Source: Erwinia persicina NBRC 102418
GTDB lineage: Bacteria > Pseudomonadota > Gammaproteobacteria > Enterobacterales > Enterobacteriaceae
Reading direction: 5' to 3'
DNA length: 64,000 nt
NCBI RefSeq assembly: GCF_001571305.1
Contig: NZ_BCTN01000016.1
Coordinates: 55,457 to 119,456, forward strand
Shown: positions 8,248 to 16,921 of the stretch, one piece after another
How the letters are laid out: every line of letters begins with the position of its first letter
How positions within the stretch are numbered: the stretch's first letter is position 1
The notes under the pieces: generated by a model
Told to the model about the DNA's origin: nothing
What the model saw: the letters and a program-made list of their open reading frames with translations, nothing else
The model's database searches: none
Translations under genes and position numbers: made by a program

Positions 8248-9555
8248 ATGATGCCTCTCAATCATGCTCGTCATCTCAACCGACAGGACTACAGGACGTT
8301 AACTCTGGCCGCGCTGGGTGGCGCGCTGGAGTTTTACGACTTTATTATTTTCATCTTTTTTGCCAGCGTGATCGGCGAACTGTTTTTTCCTGCGGACATT
8401 CCCGAATGGCTGCGTCAGCTTCAGACATTTGGGATATTTGCTGCCGGTTATCTTGCCCGTCCCTTAGGCGGCCTTATTATGGCGCACTTTGGTGACAGCC
8501 TCGGCCGCAAAAAAATGTTCAGTCTGAGCATCTTACTGATGGCGTTACCAACCCTGGCCATGGGGCTGCTCCCGACTTTTGCCTCCATCGGACTGGCGGC
8601 ACCGCTGCTGCTTTTACTGCTGCGTGTGCTGCAGGGAGCAGCCATTGGTGGTGAAGTGCCTGGTGCCTGGGTCTTTGTTGCCGAGCATGTTCCGGAAAAG
8701 CGGATTGGTTTTGCCTGTGGAACGCTGACGGCCGGACTGACCTTTGGCATCCTGCTGGGATCGCTGGTTGCCACGCTGATTACCACCACCATGAGTACGC
8801 AAAGTATCGCCGAAACAGGCTGGCGCATTCCTTTCCTGCTAGGGGGCGGTTTTGGCCTGCTGGCTATGTACCTGCGCCGCTGGCTGCATGAAACGCCGGT
8901 ATTTATCGAGATGAAGCAGCGCAAGGCGCTGTCGGTAGAGTTGCCGTTAAAAACCGTCCTGTTACGGCACACGCATGCTGTGGTCGTTTCCATGCTACTG
9001 ACCTGGTTGCTGTCGGCCTGCATTGTGGTGGTGCTGTTAATGGCCCCTGCGCTGTTACAAAAATTGCATGGTCTGCCCGCTGCCGTGACGCTGCAGGCCA
9101 ACAGCCTGGCGACGGTGATGCTGATTTTTGGCTGCATCATTGCTGGTGCATTAGTCGACCGCATCGGCGCGTCAACGACTCTGATTGTGGGTAGTCTGCT
9201 GATGGCGTTTTCCAGCTGGGCCTTCTTTCATATTGCTGCACAGGAACCACAATATCTGTTTGCCGCCTATGCGCTGGCAGGGCTTTGCGTTGGTGTTGTG
9301 GGGGTGGTGCCGTTTGTTATGGTCAGTGCGTTCCCGGCGGAAGTGCGTTTCACCGGCATCTCCTTCTCTTATAATATTGCCTATGCCATTTTCGGCGGGT
9401 TAACGCCGATTGCCCTGACGTTGATGCTGAAGCTGACGCCGATGGCGCCAGCTTATTATGTTCTGGCGCTGGCGGGGATAGGGGTGCTGGTAGGACTCTG
9501 GCTGCGCGGGCGTGCAGGGCAGCAGGCGCTGTTGAAGCAGGTGAGCCTGCATTAG
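8248..9555 (+). CDS. MFS transporter, metabolite:H+ symporter (MHS) type
   Basis: A 435-residue inner-membrane protein with about twelve hydrophobic segments. The first segment block LEFYDFIIFIFFASVIGELFF and the loop HFGDSLGRKKMF (the MFS G-D-x-x-G-R-K motif, about residues 80-95) are typical of the ProP/KgtP/ShiA family of proton-coupled uptake carriers. So are RVLQGAAIGGEVPGAWVFVAEH and GWRIPFLLGG. The central loop after LHETPVFIEM is also characteristic. The substrate cannot be told from sequence; the family carries organic acids, osmolytes and similar small molecules. Two adjacent ATG codons (8248, 8251) could start it. It occupies the place of satP between mog and dnaK in E. coli. It is not adjacent to any pathway genes that would hint at the substrate. 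Confidence 0.9.
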   Translation: MMPLNHARHLNRQDYRTLTLAALGGALEFYDFIIFIFFASVIGELFFPADIPEWLRQLQTFGIFAAGYLARPLGGLIMAHFGDSLGRKKMFSLSILLMALPTLAMGLLPTFASIGLAAPLLLLLLRVLQGAAIGGEVPGAWVFVAEHVPEKRIGFACGTLTAGLTFGILLGSLVATLITTTMSTQSIAETGWRIPFLLGGGFGLLAMYLRRWLHETPVFIEMKQRKALSVELPLKTVLLRHTHAVVVSMLLTWLLSACIVVVLLMAPALLQKLHGLPAAVTLQANSLATVMLIFGCIIAGALVDRIGASTTLIVGSLLMAFSSWAFFHIAAQEPQYLFAAYALAGLCVGVVGVVPFVMVSAFPAEVRFTGISFSYNIAYAIFGGLTPIALTLMLKLTPMAPAYYVLALAGIGVLVGLWLRGRAGQQALLKQVSLH

Positions 9556-9640
9556 TGTGCTTTTACCTGTCGTTATAACGGGTCAGCTCAGGCTGGCCCG
9601 TTCTCGTTAGAAAGGCAAAGTGAAAATTTTTTTTCCTCTG

Positions 9641-9671
9641 CCCCTTGATGCCGCGTTGCCCGGCCCCATCT
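9641..9671 (+). promoter_or_regulatory. Heat-shock (sigma32) promoter of dnaK
   Basis: A -35 element CCCCTTGATG (9641-9650) and a -10 element CCCCATCT (9664-9671), 13 bases apart, match the sigma32 consensus and the layout of E. coli dnaK P1. The leader to the dnaK ATG is about 120 bases. DnaKJ would thus be induced by heat and restrained by DnaK-mediated control of sigma32, as known for enterobacteria. Confidence 0.85.
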
Positions 9672-9795
9672 TAGTTGGCATCCGAGGCTACGGACCTGGA
9701 AAAAAAGCGTAGGGCGAGCAGTTGAAACTGTAAAAAATGCCCACATTAATGGTTCATAGGCTGATTTGAATTGAATTTAAGTGGGAGATGTTTAG

Positions 9796-11709
9796 ATGGG
9801 TAAAATTATTGGTATTGACCTGGGTACAACTAACTCTTGTGTAGCTATCATGGATGGCGGCAAAGCGCGTGTACTGGAAAATGCGGAAGGGGATCGTACC
9901 ACACCTTCCATTATTGCTTACACCCAGGACGGTGAAACGCTGGTAGGTCAGCCTGCTAAACGTCAGGCCGTAACCAACCCGCAGAATACCCTGTTTGCGA
10001 TTAAGCGCCTGATTGGCCGTCGCTTCCAGGATGAAGAAGTTCAGCGTGACCTGAAAATCATGCCGTTCAAAATCGTTGGCGCTGACAACGGTGACGCATG
10101 GCTGGACGTGAAAGGCCAGCGCGTGGCTCCGCCACAGATTTCAGCCGAAGTGCTGAAAAAAATGAAGAAAACAGCAGAAGATTATCTGGGTGAACCCGTT
10201 ACTGAAGCGGTTATCACTGTACCGGCTTACTTCAACGATGCGCAGCGTCAGGCAACGAAAGATGCCGGTCGTATCGCCGGTCTGGAAGTAAAACGTATCA
10301 TCAACGAACCAACCGCAGCCGCACTGGCATACGGTCTGGATAAAGGTCAGGGCAACCGTACTATCGCGGTTTATGACCTGGGTGGTGGTACTTTCGATAT
10401 CTCTATCATCGAAATCGATGAAGTAGATGGCGAAAAAACCTTTGAAGTTCTGGCTACCAACGGTGATACCCACCTGGGTGGTGAAGACTTCGATAGCCGC
10501 ATGATTAACTATCTGGTGGCTGAGTTTAAGAAAGATCAGGGCATCGATCTGCACAACGATCCGCTGGCCATGCAGCGTCTGAAAGAAGCGGCAGAAAAAG
10601 CGAAGATCGAGCTGTCTTCTGCACAGCAGACCGACGTTAACCTGCCGTACATCACTGCAGATGCAACCGGGCCTAAGCACCTGAACATTAAAGTGACCCG
10701 TGCGAAACTGGAATCACTGGTTGAAGACCTGGTGGCTCGCTCTATCGACCCACTGAAAGTGGCATTGCAGGATGCGGGTCTGTCTGTTTCAGACATTAAC
10801 GACGTGATCCTGGTCGGCGGTCAGACTCGTATGCCAATGGTGCAGGCGAAAGTAGCTGAGTTCTTCGGTAAAGAGCCACGTAAAGACGTGAACCCGGATG
10901 AAGCGGTAGCGGTAGGTGCTGCGGTTCAGGGGGGCGTGCTGGCCGGTGAAGTTAAAGACGTTCTGCTGCTGGACGTTACCCCGCTGTCACTGGGTATCGA
11001 AACCATGGGTGGCGTGATGACTCCGCTGATTGCCAAGAACACCACGATCCCGACCAAACACAGCCAGGTATTCTCAACTGCAGAAGACAACCAGTCTGCG
11101 GTGACCATCCATGTTGTGCAGGGTGAGCGTAAACGTGCTGCGGATAACAAATCACTGGGTCAGTTCAACCTGGACGGTATCCAGAATGCACCACGCGGTT
11201 TACCTCAGATCGAAGTGACCTTCGACATCGATGCTGACGGTATTCTGCACGTGTCTGCGAAAGACAAAAACAGCGGTAAAGAGCAGAAGATCACCATCAA
11301 GGCCTCTTCCGGTCTGAACGACGAAGAGATCGAAAAAATGGTGCGTGATGCAGAAGCTAACGCTGAGTCTGACCGTAAGTTCGAAGAGCTGGTGCAGACA
11401 CGTAACCAGGGCGATCAGCTGTCACACAGCACGCGTAAGCAGCTGGATGAAGCGGGCGATAAACTGCCAGCCGATGACAAAGCGCCTATCGAAGCCGCAC
11501 TGACCGATCTGAACACGGCGCTGAAAGGCGAAGACAAAGCGGAAATCGAAGCCAAGATCCAGGCTCTGATGGAAGTGTCTGGTAAGCTGATGGAGTTCGC
11601 ACAGCAGCAGCAGGCCGCTGGCGGTGCAGCAGAGGCTACCGACGGTGCGAAGAAAGATGATGATGTTGTCGACGCTGAATTTGAAGAAGTGAAAGACAAC
11701 AAAAAATAA
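9796..11709 (+). CDS. dnaK: Chaperone DnaK (Hsp70)
   Basis: ATP-driven Hsp70 that binds exposed hydrophobic stretches, helps fold and rescue proteins and controls sigma32. Of 637 residues, about 1-385 form the actin-like ATPase: [16 protein letters not shown] (phosphate 1), [18 protein letters not shown] (phosphate 2) and [14 protein letters not shown]. The linker [16 protein letters not shown] precedes the substrate-binding domain and an alpha-helical lid. The glutamine- and alanine-rich tail ends in [17 protein letters not shown], close to the EEVKD-type end known in E. coli. GGGAGAT lies eight bases before the ATG. It is co-transcribed with dnaJ, which follows after 107 bases containing two stem-loops. 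Confidence 0.99.
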   Translation: MGKIIGIDLGTTNSCVAIMDGGKARVLENAEGDRTTPSIIAYTQDGETLVGQPAKRQAVTNPQNTLFAIKRLIGRRFQDEEVQRDLKIMPFKIVGADNGDAWLDVKGQRVAPPQISAEVLKKMKKTAEDYLGEPVTEAVITVPAYFNDAQRQATKDAGRIAGLEVKRIINEPTAAALAYGLDKGQGNRTIAVYDLGGGTFDISIIEIDEVDGEKTFEVLATNGDTHLGGEDFDSRMINYLVAEFKKDQGIDLHNDPLAMQRLKEAAEKAKIELSSAQQTDVNLPYITADATGPKHLNIKVTRAKLESLVEDLVARSIDPLKVALQDAGLSVSDINDVILVGGQTRMPMVQAKVAEFFGKEPRKDVNPDEAVAVGAAVQGGVLAGEVKDVLLLDVTPLSLGIETMGGVMTPLIAKNTTIPTKHSQVFSTAEDNQSAVTIHVVQGERKRAADNKSLGQFNLDGIQNAPRGLPQIEVTFDIDADGILHVSAKDKNSGKEQKITIKASSGLNDEEIEKMVRDAEANAESDRKFEELVQTRNQGDQLSHSTRKQLDEAGDKLPADDKAPIEAALTDLNTALKGEDKAEIEAKIQALMEVSGKLMEFAQQQQAAGGAAEATDGAKKDDDVVDAEFEEVKDNKK

Positions 11710-11756
11710 TCGCCCTTGAGCGGGCAAGGTGGCGTGTGATGCGCCATTGATCACCA

Positions 11757-11788
11757 GCACGGGCGTCGGAGAAATCCTACGCCCGTGC
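11757..11788 (+). other. Stem-loop between dnaK and dnaJ
   Basis: A perfect ten-base inverted repeat (11757-11766 with 11779-11788) encloses a 12-base loop and has no following T tract. It is therefore more likely an mRNA processing or stability element than a terminator. A smaller hairpin (CGCCC...GGGC, about 11711-11724) follows the dnaK stop. Confidence 0.6.
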
Positions 11789-11816
11789 ACGCATGTTAAG
11801 GGCAGGATCAACAACA

Positions 11817-12956
11817 ATGGCGAAAAGAGACTATTACGAGGTTTTAGGCGTATCCAAATCTGCGGATGAGCGTGAGATCAAAAAGGCCTATAAACGCCTG
11901 GCAATGAAGTTTCACCCCGATCGTAACCAGGGTGAAGGTGCCGAAGAGCAGTTTAAAGAGGTCAAAGAGGCCTACGAAATTCTGACCGATGCGCAGAAAC
12001 GTGCGGCCTACGATCAGTATGGCCATGCTGCTTTTGAGCAGGGTGGTATGGGCGGCGGTCACGGTGGCTTCGGTGGCGGTGGCGGTGCTGACTTCAGTGA
12101 TATCTTTGGCGACGTATTCGGCGATATCTTTGGCGGAGGCCGCCGTCAGCAGCGTGCCGCTCGTGGCGCTGATTTACGCTACAACATGGAGCTGTCGCTG
12201 GAAGAAGCGGTACGCGGCGTGACCAAAGAGATCCGCATTCCAACGCTGGAAGAGTGTGATGTCTGCCACGGCAGTGGCGCGAAAGCGGGTACCAAGCCGC
12301 AAACCTGTTCAACCTGCCATGGTGCGGGCCAGGTTCAGATGCGTCAGGGCTTCTTTACTGTGCAGCAGGCGTGTCCGACCTGTCATGGTCGCGGCTCGGT
12401 CATTAAAGATCCGTGCAATGCCTGTCATGGTCATGGCCGGGTAGAACGTTCGAAGACGCTATCGGTGAAAATTCCGGCGGGCGTGGATACCGGTGACCGC
12501 ATTCGTCTGACTGGCGAAGGGGAAGCGGGTGAGCAGGGCGCGCCAGCGGGCGATCTGTATGTCCAGGTGCAGGTGCGTAAGCACAATATCTTTGAACGTG
12601 AAGAGAATAACCTGTACTGCGAAGTGCCGATTAACTTTGTGATGGCGGCACTGGGGGGAGAAATCGAAGTCCCTACGCTGGATGGCCGCGTGAAGCTGAA
12701 GGTTCCGGCGGAAACGCAGACCGGTAAGCTGTTCCGCATGCGGGGCAAGGGTGTGAAATCCGTACGCGGTGGTGCACAGGGTGACCTGCTGTGCCGCGTA
12801 GTGGTCGAAACCCCGGTCAGCCTGAATGAGAAGCAGAAATCGCTGCTACGTGAACTGGAGGAAAGCTTTGGCGGTCCATCCGGTGAGAAAAACAGCCCGC
12901 GTTCTAAAAGCTTCTTTGATGGCGTAAAAAAATTCTTTGATGATTTAACCCGCTAA
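11817..12956 (+). CDS. dnaJ: Co-chaperone DnaJ (Hsp40, type I)
   Basis: J-protein that delivers substrates to DnaK and stimulates its ATPase. The 379 residues show the J domain (about 1-70, with HPD in KFHPDRNQG), a Gly/Phe-rich region ([15 protein letters not shown], about 76-105), the four CxxCxGxG zinc-binding repeats ([32 protein letters not shown]) and the C-terminal beta domains ending in [14 protein letters not shown]. It is two or three residues longer than E. coli DnaJ, within the Gly-rich stretch. Homology ([11 protein letters not shown]) fixes the start at 11817 rather than at an in-frame codon 24 bases upstream; GGCAGGA precedes it. A strong hairpin follows. Confidence 0.98.
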   Translation: MAKRDYYEVLGVSKSADEREIKKAYKRLAMKFHPDRNQGEGAEEQFKEVKEAYEILTDAQKRAAYDQYGHAAFEQGGMGGGHGGFGGGGGADFSDIFGDVFGDIFGGGRRQQRAARGADLRYNMELSLEEAVRGVTKEIRIPTLEECDVCHGSGAKAGTKPQTCSTCHGAGQVQMRQGFFTVQQACPTCHGRGSVIKDPCNACHGHGRVERSKTLSVKIPAGVDTGDRIRLTGEGEAGEQGAPAGDLYVQVQVRKHNIFEREENNLYCEVPINFVMAALGGEIEVPTLDGRVKLKVPAETQTGKLFRMRGKGVKSVRGGAQGDLLCRVVVETPVSLNEKQKSLLRELEESFGGPSGEKNSPRSKSFFDGVKKFFDDLTR

Positions 12957-12968
12957 TTATCCAGCCTG

Positions 12969-13003
12969 AGGGCCGATCGATGAACCGATCGGCCCTTCTT
13001 ATT
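12969..13003 (+). terminator. dnaKJ terminator
   Basis: A perfect eleven-base stem (12969-12979 with 12986-12996) with a six-base loop is followed by TCTTATT, 12 bases after the dnaJ stop. Confidence 0.8.
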
Positions 13004-13054
13004 GATACCTCGTAAATACCGATCCTTTTTGCCTGTATAAACTGTTTTTTTCGA

Positions 13055-13067
13055 GCGGTTTAACCGC
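13055..13067. promoter_or_regulatory. Palindrome upstream of nhaA, possible operator
   Basis: GCGGTT and AACCGC flank a single T, a perfect inverted repeat about 60 bases before the nhaA start. NhaR, encoded downstream, is a LysR-type activator of nhaA in E. coli, so a binding role is conceivable. I have no motif match to prove it. Confidence 0.3.
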
Positions 13068-13125
13068 GTATGCTATCCGCTAAGTTATAGATCCTCTTAT
13101 CTTTGGGATATTCAGCGGAGCCTGT

Positions 13126-14301
13126 ATGAACCTTTTCCTCAAAAAACTGTTAAAAAATGACGCCACGGGCGGTGTGGTACTGATTGTTGCCGCTGCCGTT
13201 GCCATGTTTCTCGCCAATAATGCCAGTACACAACAGGACTACCAGGCCATTCTGGCGATGCCGGTGCAGTTCCGCTTCGGCGCACTGGAGATCAATAAAG
13301 ATCTGCTGCTGTGGATTAATGATGCGCTGATGGCGCTGTTCTTCCTGATGATCGGTCTGGAAGTAAAACGCGAGCTGATGATGGGCTCGCTGAAAGGGCG
13401 GGAGCGTGCGATGTTCCCGCTGATTGCCGCCCTCGGCGGTATGGTCGCACCGGGATTAATCTACGCTGCGTTAAACCACAGCGACCCGCTGGCGATCCAC
13501 GGCTGGGCAATCCCGGCGGCGACCGATATCGCCTTCGCGCTGGGTATTCTGGCGCTGCTGGGCAGCCGCGTGCCCCCGGCGCTAAAAATGTTTTTAATGG
13601 CGCTGGCCGTGATTGATGACCTGGGGGCGATTGTGATTATCGCCTTCTTCTATACCAACGATCTGTCTCTGACGTCGCTCGCTGTGGCTGCGGCCTCTAT
13701 CGTGGTGCTGGCGATACTTAACCTGTGCGGCGTGCGTAAAACGTCGGTCTATCTGCTGGTCGGGATGGTGTTGTGGGTGGCGGTGCTGAAGTCTGGCGTT
13801 CACGCCACGCTGGCCGGGGTCATTGTCGGGCTGTTTATTCCCCTGAAAAAACAGGAGGGGCACTCTCCGGCGATTGAACTGGCCAACGGTCTGCATTCAT
13901 GGGTGAGCTGGCTGATCCTGCCGCTGTTTGCTTTTGCCAACGCCGGGGTCTCCCTGACCGGCGTGTCGGTCGAAGGACTGTTCTCCATGGTGCCACTGGG
14001 GATTATTCTCGGGCTGCTGGTGGGGAAACCTTTAGGCATCACACTGATTTGCTGGTTGTCTGTGAAGTTGAAAATCGCCGTGCTGCCTGAAAATACCAAG
14101 ATGGTTGATATTGCTGCGGTGGGCGTTCTGTGTGGCATTGGCTTTACCATGTCGATCTTTATTGCCTCCCTGGCCTTTGATGCCGCACACGAAGAGATGG
14201 TGACGCTCGCCAAGCTGGGTATTTTGAGCGGCTCCGTATTGTCTGCGGTACTGGGTTATACCCTACTGCGTCTTAAGCTGCGTCCGCAGCCGCAGCACTA
14301 A
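13126..14301 (+). CDS. nhaA: Na+/H+ antiporter NhaA
   Basis: Inner-membrane antiporter that expels one Na+ (or Li+) for two H+ and supports growth in salt and at alkaline pH. The 391 residues contain about twelve membrane segments. The ion-binding aspartate pair is present in [19 protein letters not shown], as is the pH-sensing histidine region [18 protein letters not shown]. The unwound-helix region [15 protein letters not shown] is also there. GCGGAG lies five bases before the ATG. The lysyl-rich N-terminus [18 protein letters not shown] is family-like. nhaR follows 16 bases later, so the two probably form an operon induced by Na+ through NhaR. Confidence 0.97.
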   Translation: MNLFLKKLLKNDATGGVVLIVAAAVAMFLANNASTQQDYQAILAMPVQFRFGALEINKDLLLWINDALMALFFLMIGLEVKRELMMGSLKGRERAMFPLIAALGGMVAPGLIYAALNHSDPLAIHGWAIPAATDIAFALGILALLGSRVPPALKMFLMALAVIDDLGAIVIIAFFYTNDLSLTSLAVAAASIVVLAILNLCGVRKTSVYLLVGMVLWVAVLKSGVHATLAGVIVGLFIPLKKQEGHSPAIELANGLHSWVSWLILPLFAFANAGVSLTGVSVEGLFSMVPLGIILGLLVGKPLGITLICWLSVKLKIAVLPENTKMVDIAAVGVLCGIGFTMSIFIASLAFDAAHEEMVTLAKLGILSGSVLSAVLGYTLLRLKLRPQPQH

Positions 14302-14317
14302 CGGCACTGGACCCGCG

Positions 14318-15211
14318 ATGGCGCAGATGAACTATAACCACCTCTATTATTTCTGGCAGGTGTGTAAATCTGGTTCGGTGGTGGGGGCGGCCGAGGTATT
14401 AAATCTCATGCCGCAAACTATTACCGGCCAGTTGAAAAACCTGGAGGAGCGTTTGCAGGGAAAACTCTTCAAACGTCATGGACGTGGTCTGGTTCCCTCC
14501 GAACTCGGTCAACTGGTCTTCCGTTATGCCGACCGCATGTTTACGCTCAGCCAGGAGATGCTGGATATTGTTAACTATCGCAAGGAGGCGAGCCTGCTGT
14601 TCGATGTGGGGGTGGCAGATGCGCTCTCCAAGCTGCTGGTCAGCAAGGTGCTGGAAACGGCGGTGGTGGCCGGAGAACCTATCCATCTGCGCTGCTTTGA
14701 ATCTACCCATGAAATGCTGCTGGAACAGTTAAGTCAGCATAAGCTGGATATGATCCTCTCTGACTGTTCCGTCGGCTCCTCGCTGCAGGAGGGGCTGTTT
14801 TCAGTGAAGCTGGGAGAGTGTGCGGTCAGTTTCTGGTGCTATGCGCCGCAGCCGGTCGCGCCGTTCCCTGCGTGCCTGAGCCAGCATAAATTACTGATCC
14901 CCGGCCGCCGTTCCATGCTGGGGAGGAAAGTACTGAACTGGCTGCAATCTCAGGATCTGACGGTGGATATTTTAGGTGAATTCGATGATGCGGCGCTGAT
15001 GAAGGCATTCGGAGCCGCCAACCAGGCAATTTTTGTCGCGCCAACCCTCTACGGTCGGGAGTATTTTTATCGTGAAGGGATTGTTGAACTGGGAAGAATT
15101 GATGCGGTGATGGAAGAGTATCACGTGATTTTTGCCGAAAGAATGATCCAGCACCCGGCGGTACAGCGTATTTGTAATAGCGATTTTAGCGATTTATTTT
15201 CAGGCGTGTAG
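14318..15211 (+). CDS. nhaR: Transcriptional activator NhaR (LysR family)
   Basis: LysR-type regulator that activates nhaA in response to sodium in E. coli, where it also acts on pga and osmC. The 297 residues hold an N-terminal winged helix-turn-helix (about 5-62, [37 protein letters not shown]) and a C-terminal co-inducer domain with the NhaR-specific blocks [32 protein letters not shown] and [15 protein letters not shown] second in-frame ATG three codons downstream (before NYNHLYYFW) could also serve. It sits 16 bases after nhaA and converges on rpsT. Confidence 0.95.
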   Translation: MAQMNYNHLYYFWQVCKSGSVVGAAEVLNLMPQTITGQLKNLEERLQGKLFKRHGRGLVPSELGQLVFRYADRMFTLSQEMLDIVNYRKEASLLFDVGVADALSKLLVSKVLETAVVAGEPIHLRCFESTHEMLLEQLSQHKLDMILSDCSVGSSLQEGLFSVKLGECAVSFWCYAPQPVAPFPACLSQHKLLIPGRRSMLGRKVLNWLQSQDLTVDILGEFDDAALMKAFGAANQAIFVAPTLYGREYFYREGIVELGRIDAVMEEYHVIFAERMIQHPAVQRICNSDFSDLFSGV

Positions 15212-15312
15212 CCTGTTTACTCCCGCATCGTCAGCCGTGAGCCAGGGTCAGGCAAGGGCTTTTTTTAACCCAGCGTGACGTACGCACCACAAGCGGTACA
15301 AAACACACCAAT

Positions 15313-15336
15313 AAAAAAACCGCCAGAAGGCGGTTT
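15313..15336 (-). terminator. rpsT terminator
   Basis: On the minus strand an eight-base stem (arms 15317-15324 and 15329-15336) with a four-base loop is followed by a run of at least seven T. It is a classical intrinsic terminator about 30 bases after the rpsT stop, and it may also stop nhaR transcripts coming the other way. Confidence 0.9.
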
Positions 15337-15366
15337 CTTTATCAAAGCTCGATTAACAGACTGACA

Positions 15367-15630
15367 TTAAGCCAGTTTGCTGATCTGTGCAGCCAGATTT
15401 GCTTTATGACGTGCAGCTTTGTTCTTGTGGATCAGGCCTTTAGCTGCCTGACGGTCCACAATTGGTTGCATATCATTAAATGCATTCTGCGCAGCCGCTT
15501 TATCGCCAGTAGCGATAGCCGCGTAAACTTTCTTGATAAAAGTACGCAACATTGAACGACGGCTAGCGTTGTGCTTACGACGCTTCTCAGACGTTACGGC
15601 GCGTTTCTTAGCTGATTTGATATTAGCCAA
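15367..15630 (-). CDS. rpsT: 30S ribosomal protein S20
   Basis: S20 is an early-binding protein of the small subunit body, contacting 16S rRNA. All 87 residues match the E. coli protein in length and nearly in sequence ([20 protein letters not shown] at the start). It is a basic, helix-only protein. The start codon is TTG (minus strand of 15628-15630). This is the same unusual UUG start that limits translation and is part of S20 autocontrol in E. coli. GGGAG lies nine bases upstream. A strong terminator follows. It is transcribed away from ribF. Confidence 0.98.
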   Translation of the reverse strand: MANIKSAKKRAVTSEKRRKHNASRRSMLRTFIKKVYAAIATGDKAAAQNAFNDMQPIVDRQAAKGLIHKNKAARHKANLAAQISKLA

Positions 15631-15676
15631 GGTCCAACTCCCAAATAGTTCTATGAGGACAATTCAAAGGCCGAGG

Positions 15677-15705
15677 AATATGCCCTTTTCGCCTTCGGTT
15701 GTCAA
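15677..15705 (-). promoter_or_regulatory. rpsT proximal promoter
   Basis: On the minus strand TTGACA (15700-15705) and CATATT (15677-15682) lie exactly 17 bases apart. A G+C-rich discriminator (CCTCGGCC) follows. The arrangement and the downstream leader resemble E. coli rpsT P2, a stringently controlled promoter. Confidence 0.8.
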
Positions 15706-15888
15706 TGGATTTGTGCAAATAAGCGCCGGTCAAACAGTGGCACTTGATTACGTTTCGATGGCGCAAGATTCTATCAGCTTCGGCCTGGCGAATACAGCTT
15801 ATTCACAAGAAAAATAACATCCCCCGCCGGATCAGCACCATACAGAACGAAATGGTAAGAAGAAAGCATGAAAGCCCGTATTCGTGGG

Positions 15889-15917
15889 TTAACCTTCAGG
15901 GCTGTACAAGGTATAAT
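15889..15917 (+). promoter_or_regulatory. ribF-operon promoter
   Basis: TTAACC (15889-15894) and a consensus TATAAT (15912-15917), 17 bases apart, lie 30 bases before the ribF start. Confidence 0.65.
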
Positions 15918-15946
15918 CCGTCGGTTTCCACCAATTTGAGCCAGCC

Positions 15947-16885
15947 ATGAAGTTTATCCGCGGCATACATAACCTGAGAGAGCAGCATCGAGGCTGCGTA
16001 CTGACCATTGGCAACTTCGATGGTGTACATCGTGGCCACCAGGCGCTGCTGGCACAACTGTGCAAAGAAGGGCGCCAGCGTGGTTTGCCGGTGATGGTCA
16101 TGCTGTTTGAGCCCCAGCCGCTGGAGCTGTTTGCAGCAGATAAAGCCCCTGCACGGCTGACACGTCTGCGGGAAAAGGTGCGCTACCTTGCACAGGCCGG
16201 TGTTGATGCCGTCCTCTGTGTGCGTTTCGATCGCCGATTCGCTGCCTATACCGCACAAAGTTTTGTCGCTGACCTGTTGGTGGATAAACTCGGCGTGCAG
16301 TTCCTGGCGGTAGGTGATGATTTCCGCTTTGGCGCTGGTCGCCAGGGAGATTTCCTGTTATTACAGAATGCTGGCGTCGAATATGGTTTTGATGTCATCA
16401 GCACCCAGACTTTTTGTGATGATGGTAAACGCATAAGCAGTACGGCAGTGCGCCAGGCGCTGGCAGAGGATGACCTGCCGCTGGCCAATGCGTTGCTGGG
16501 TCGTCCCTTCAGTATTTCCGGCCGCGTAGTGCATGGTGATGCGCTGGGCCGCACTATTGGTTTTCCTACCGCTAACCTGCCGCTTAAGCGTACGGTTTCC
16601 CCGGTAAAAGGGGTCTACGCCGTTGAGGTGCTGGGATTAGTTGAGCATCCGCTTCCTGCTGTTGCCAATATCGGGACACGACCGACTGTTTCTGGGGTAC
16701 GTCAGCAACTGGAAGTGCACCTGCTGGACGTGACGATGAATCTGTACGGCCGCCATATTGAAGTGGTGTTGCGAGACAAAATACGTAACGAGCAGCGTTT
16801 TGCTTCGCTCGATGCGCTGAAAGAACAAATTGCTAACGATGTGGTGACTGCCCGACGCTTTTTTGGGCTGAACGCATCGGTTTAA
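15947..16885 (+). CDS. ribF: Bifunctional riboflavin kinase / FAD synthetase
   Basis: Makes FMN from riboflavin and ATP, then FAD from FMN and ATP. The 312 residues contain an N-terminal nucleotidyltransferase domain (about 15-180; LTIGNFDGVHRGHQALL and ISSTAVRQAL, with HRGH as the nucleotide-binding site) and a C-terminal flavokinase domain (about 185-305; GRTIGFPTANLPL, KGVYAVEVL, YGRHIEV). It opens the ribF-ileS-lspA-fkpB-ispH cluster, the same order as in E. coli, with ileS 36 bases downstream. Confidence 0.97.
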   Translation: MKFIRGIHNLREQHRGCVLTIGNFDGVHRGHQALLAQLCKEGRQRGLPVMVMLFEPQPLELFAADKAPARLTRLREKVRYLAQAGVDAVLCVRFDRRFAAYTAQSFVADLLVDKLGVQFLAVGDDFRFGAGRQGDFLLLQNAGVEYGFDVISTQTFCDDGKRISSTAVRQALAEDDLPLANALLGRPFSISGRVVHGDALGRTIGFPTANLPLKRTVSPVKGVYAVEVLGLVEHPLPAVANIGTRPTVSGVRQQLEVHLLDVTMNLYGRHIEVVLRDKIRNEQRFASLDALKEQIANDVVTARRFFGLNASV

Positions 16886-16921
16886 GTGTAAACAGAACCG
16901 ACATACGGAACCGAGAATCTG

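Larger units (their letters stand above)
15631..15946. other. Divergent intergenic region rpsT-ribF
   Basis: These 316 bases hold the rpsT promoter on the minus strand and the ribF promoter on the plus strand, both listed separately. A second -10-like TAGAAT on the minus strand (about 15768-15773) may mark an upstream rpsT promoter. No further gene is supported. Confidence 0.6.
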
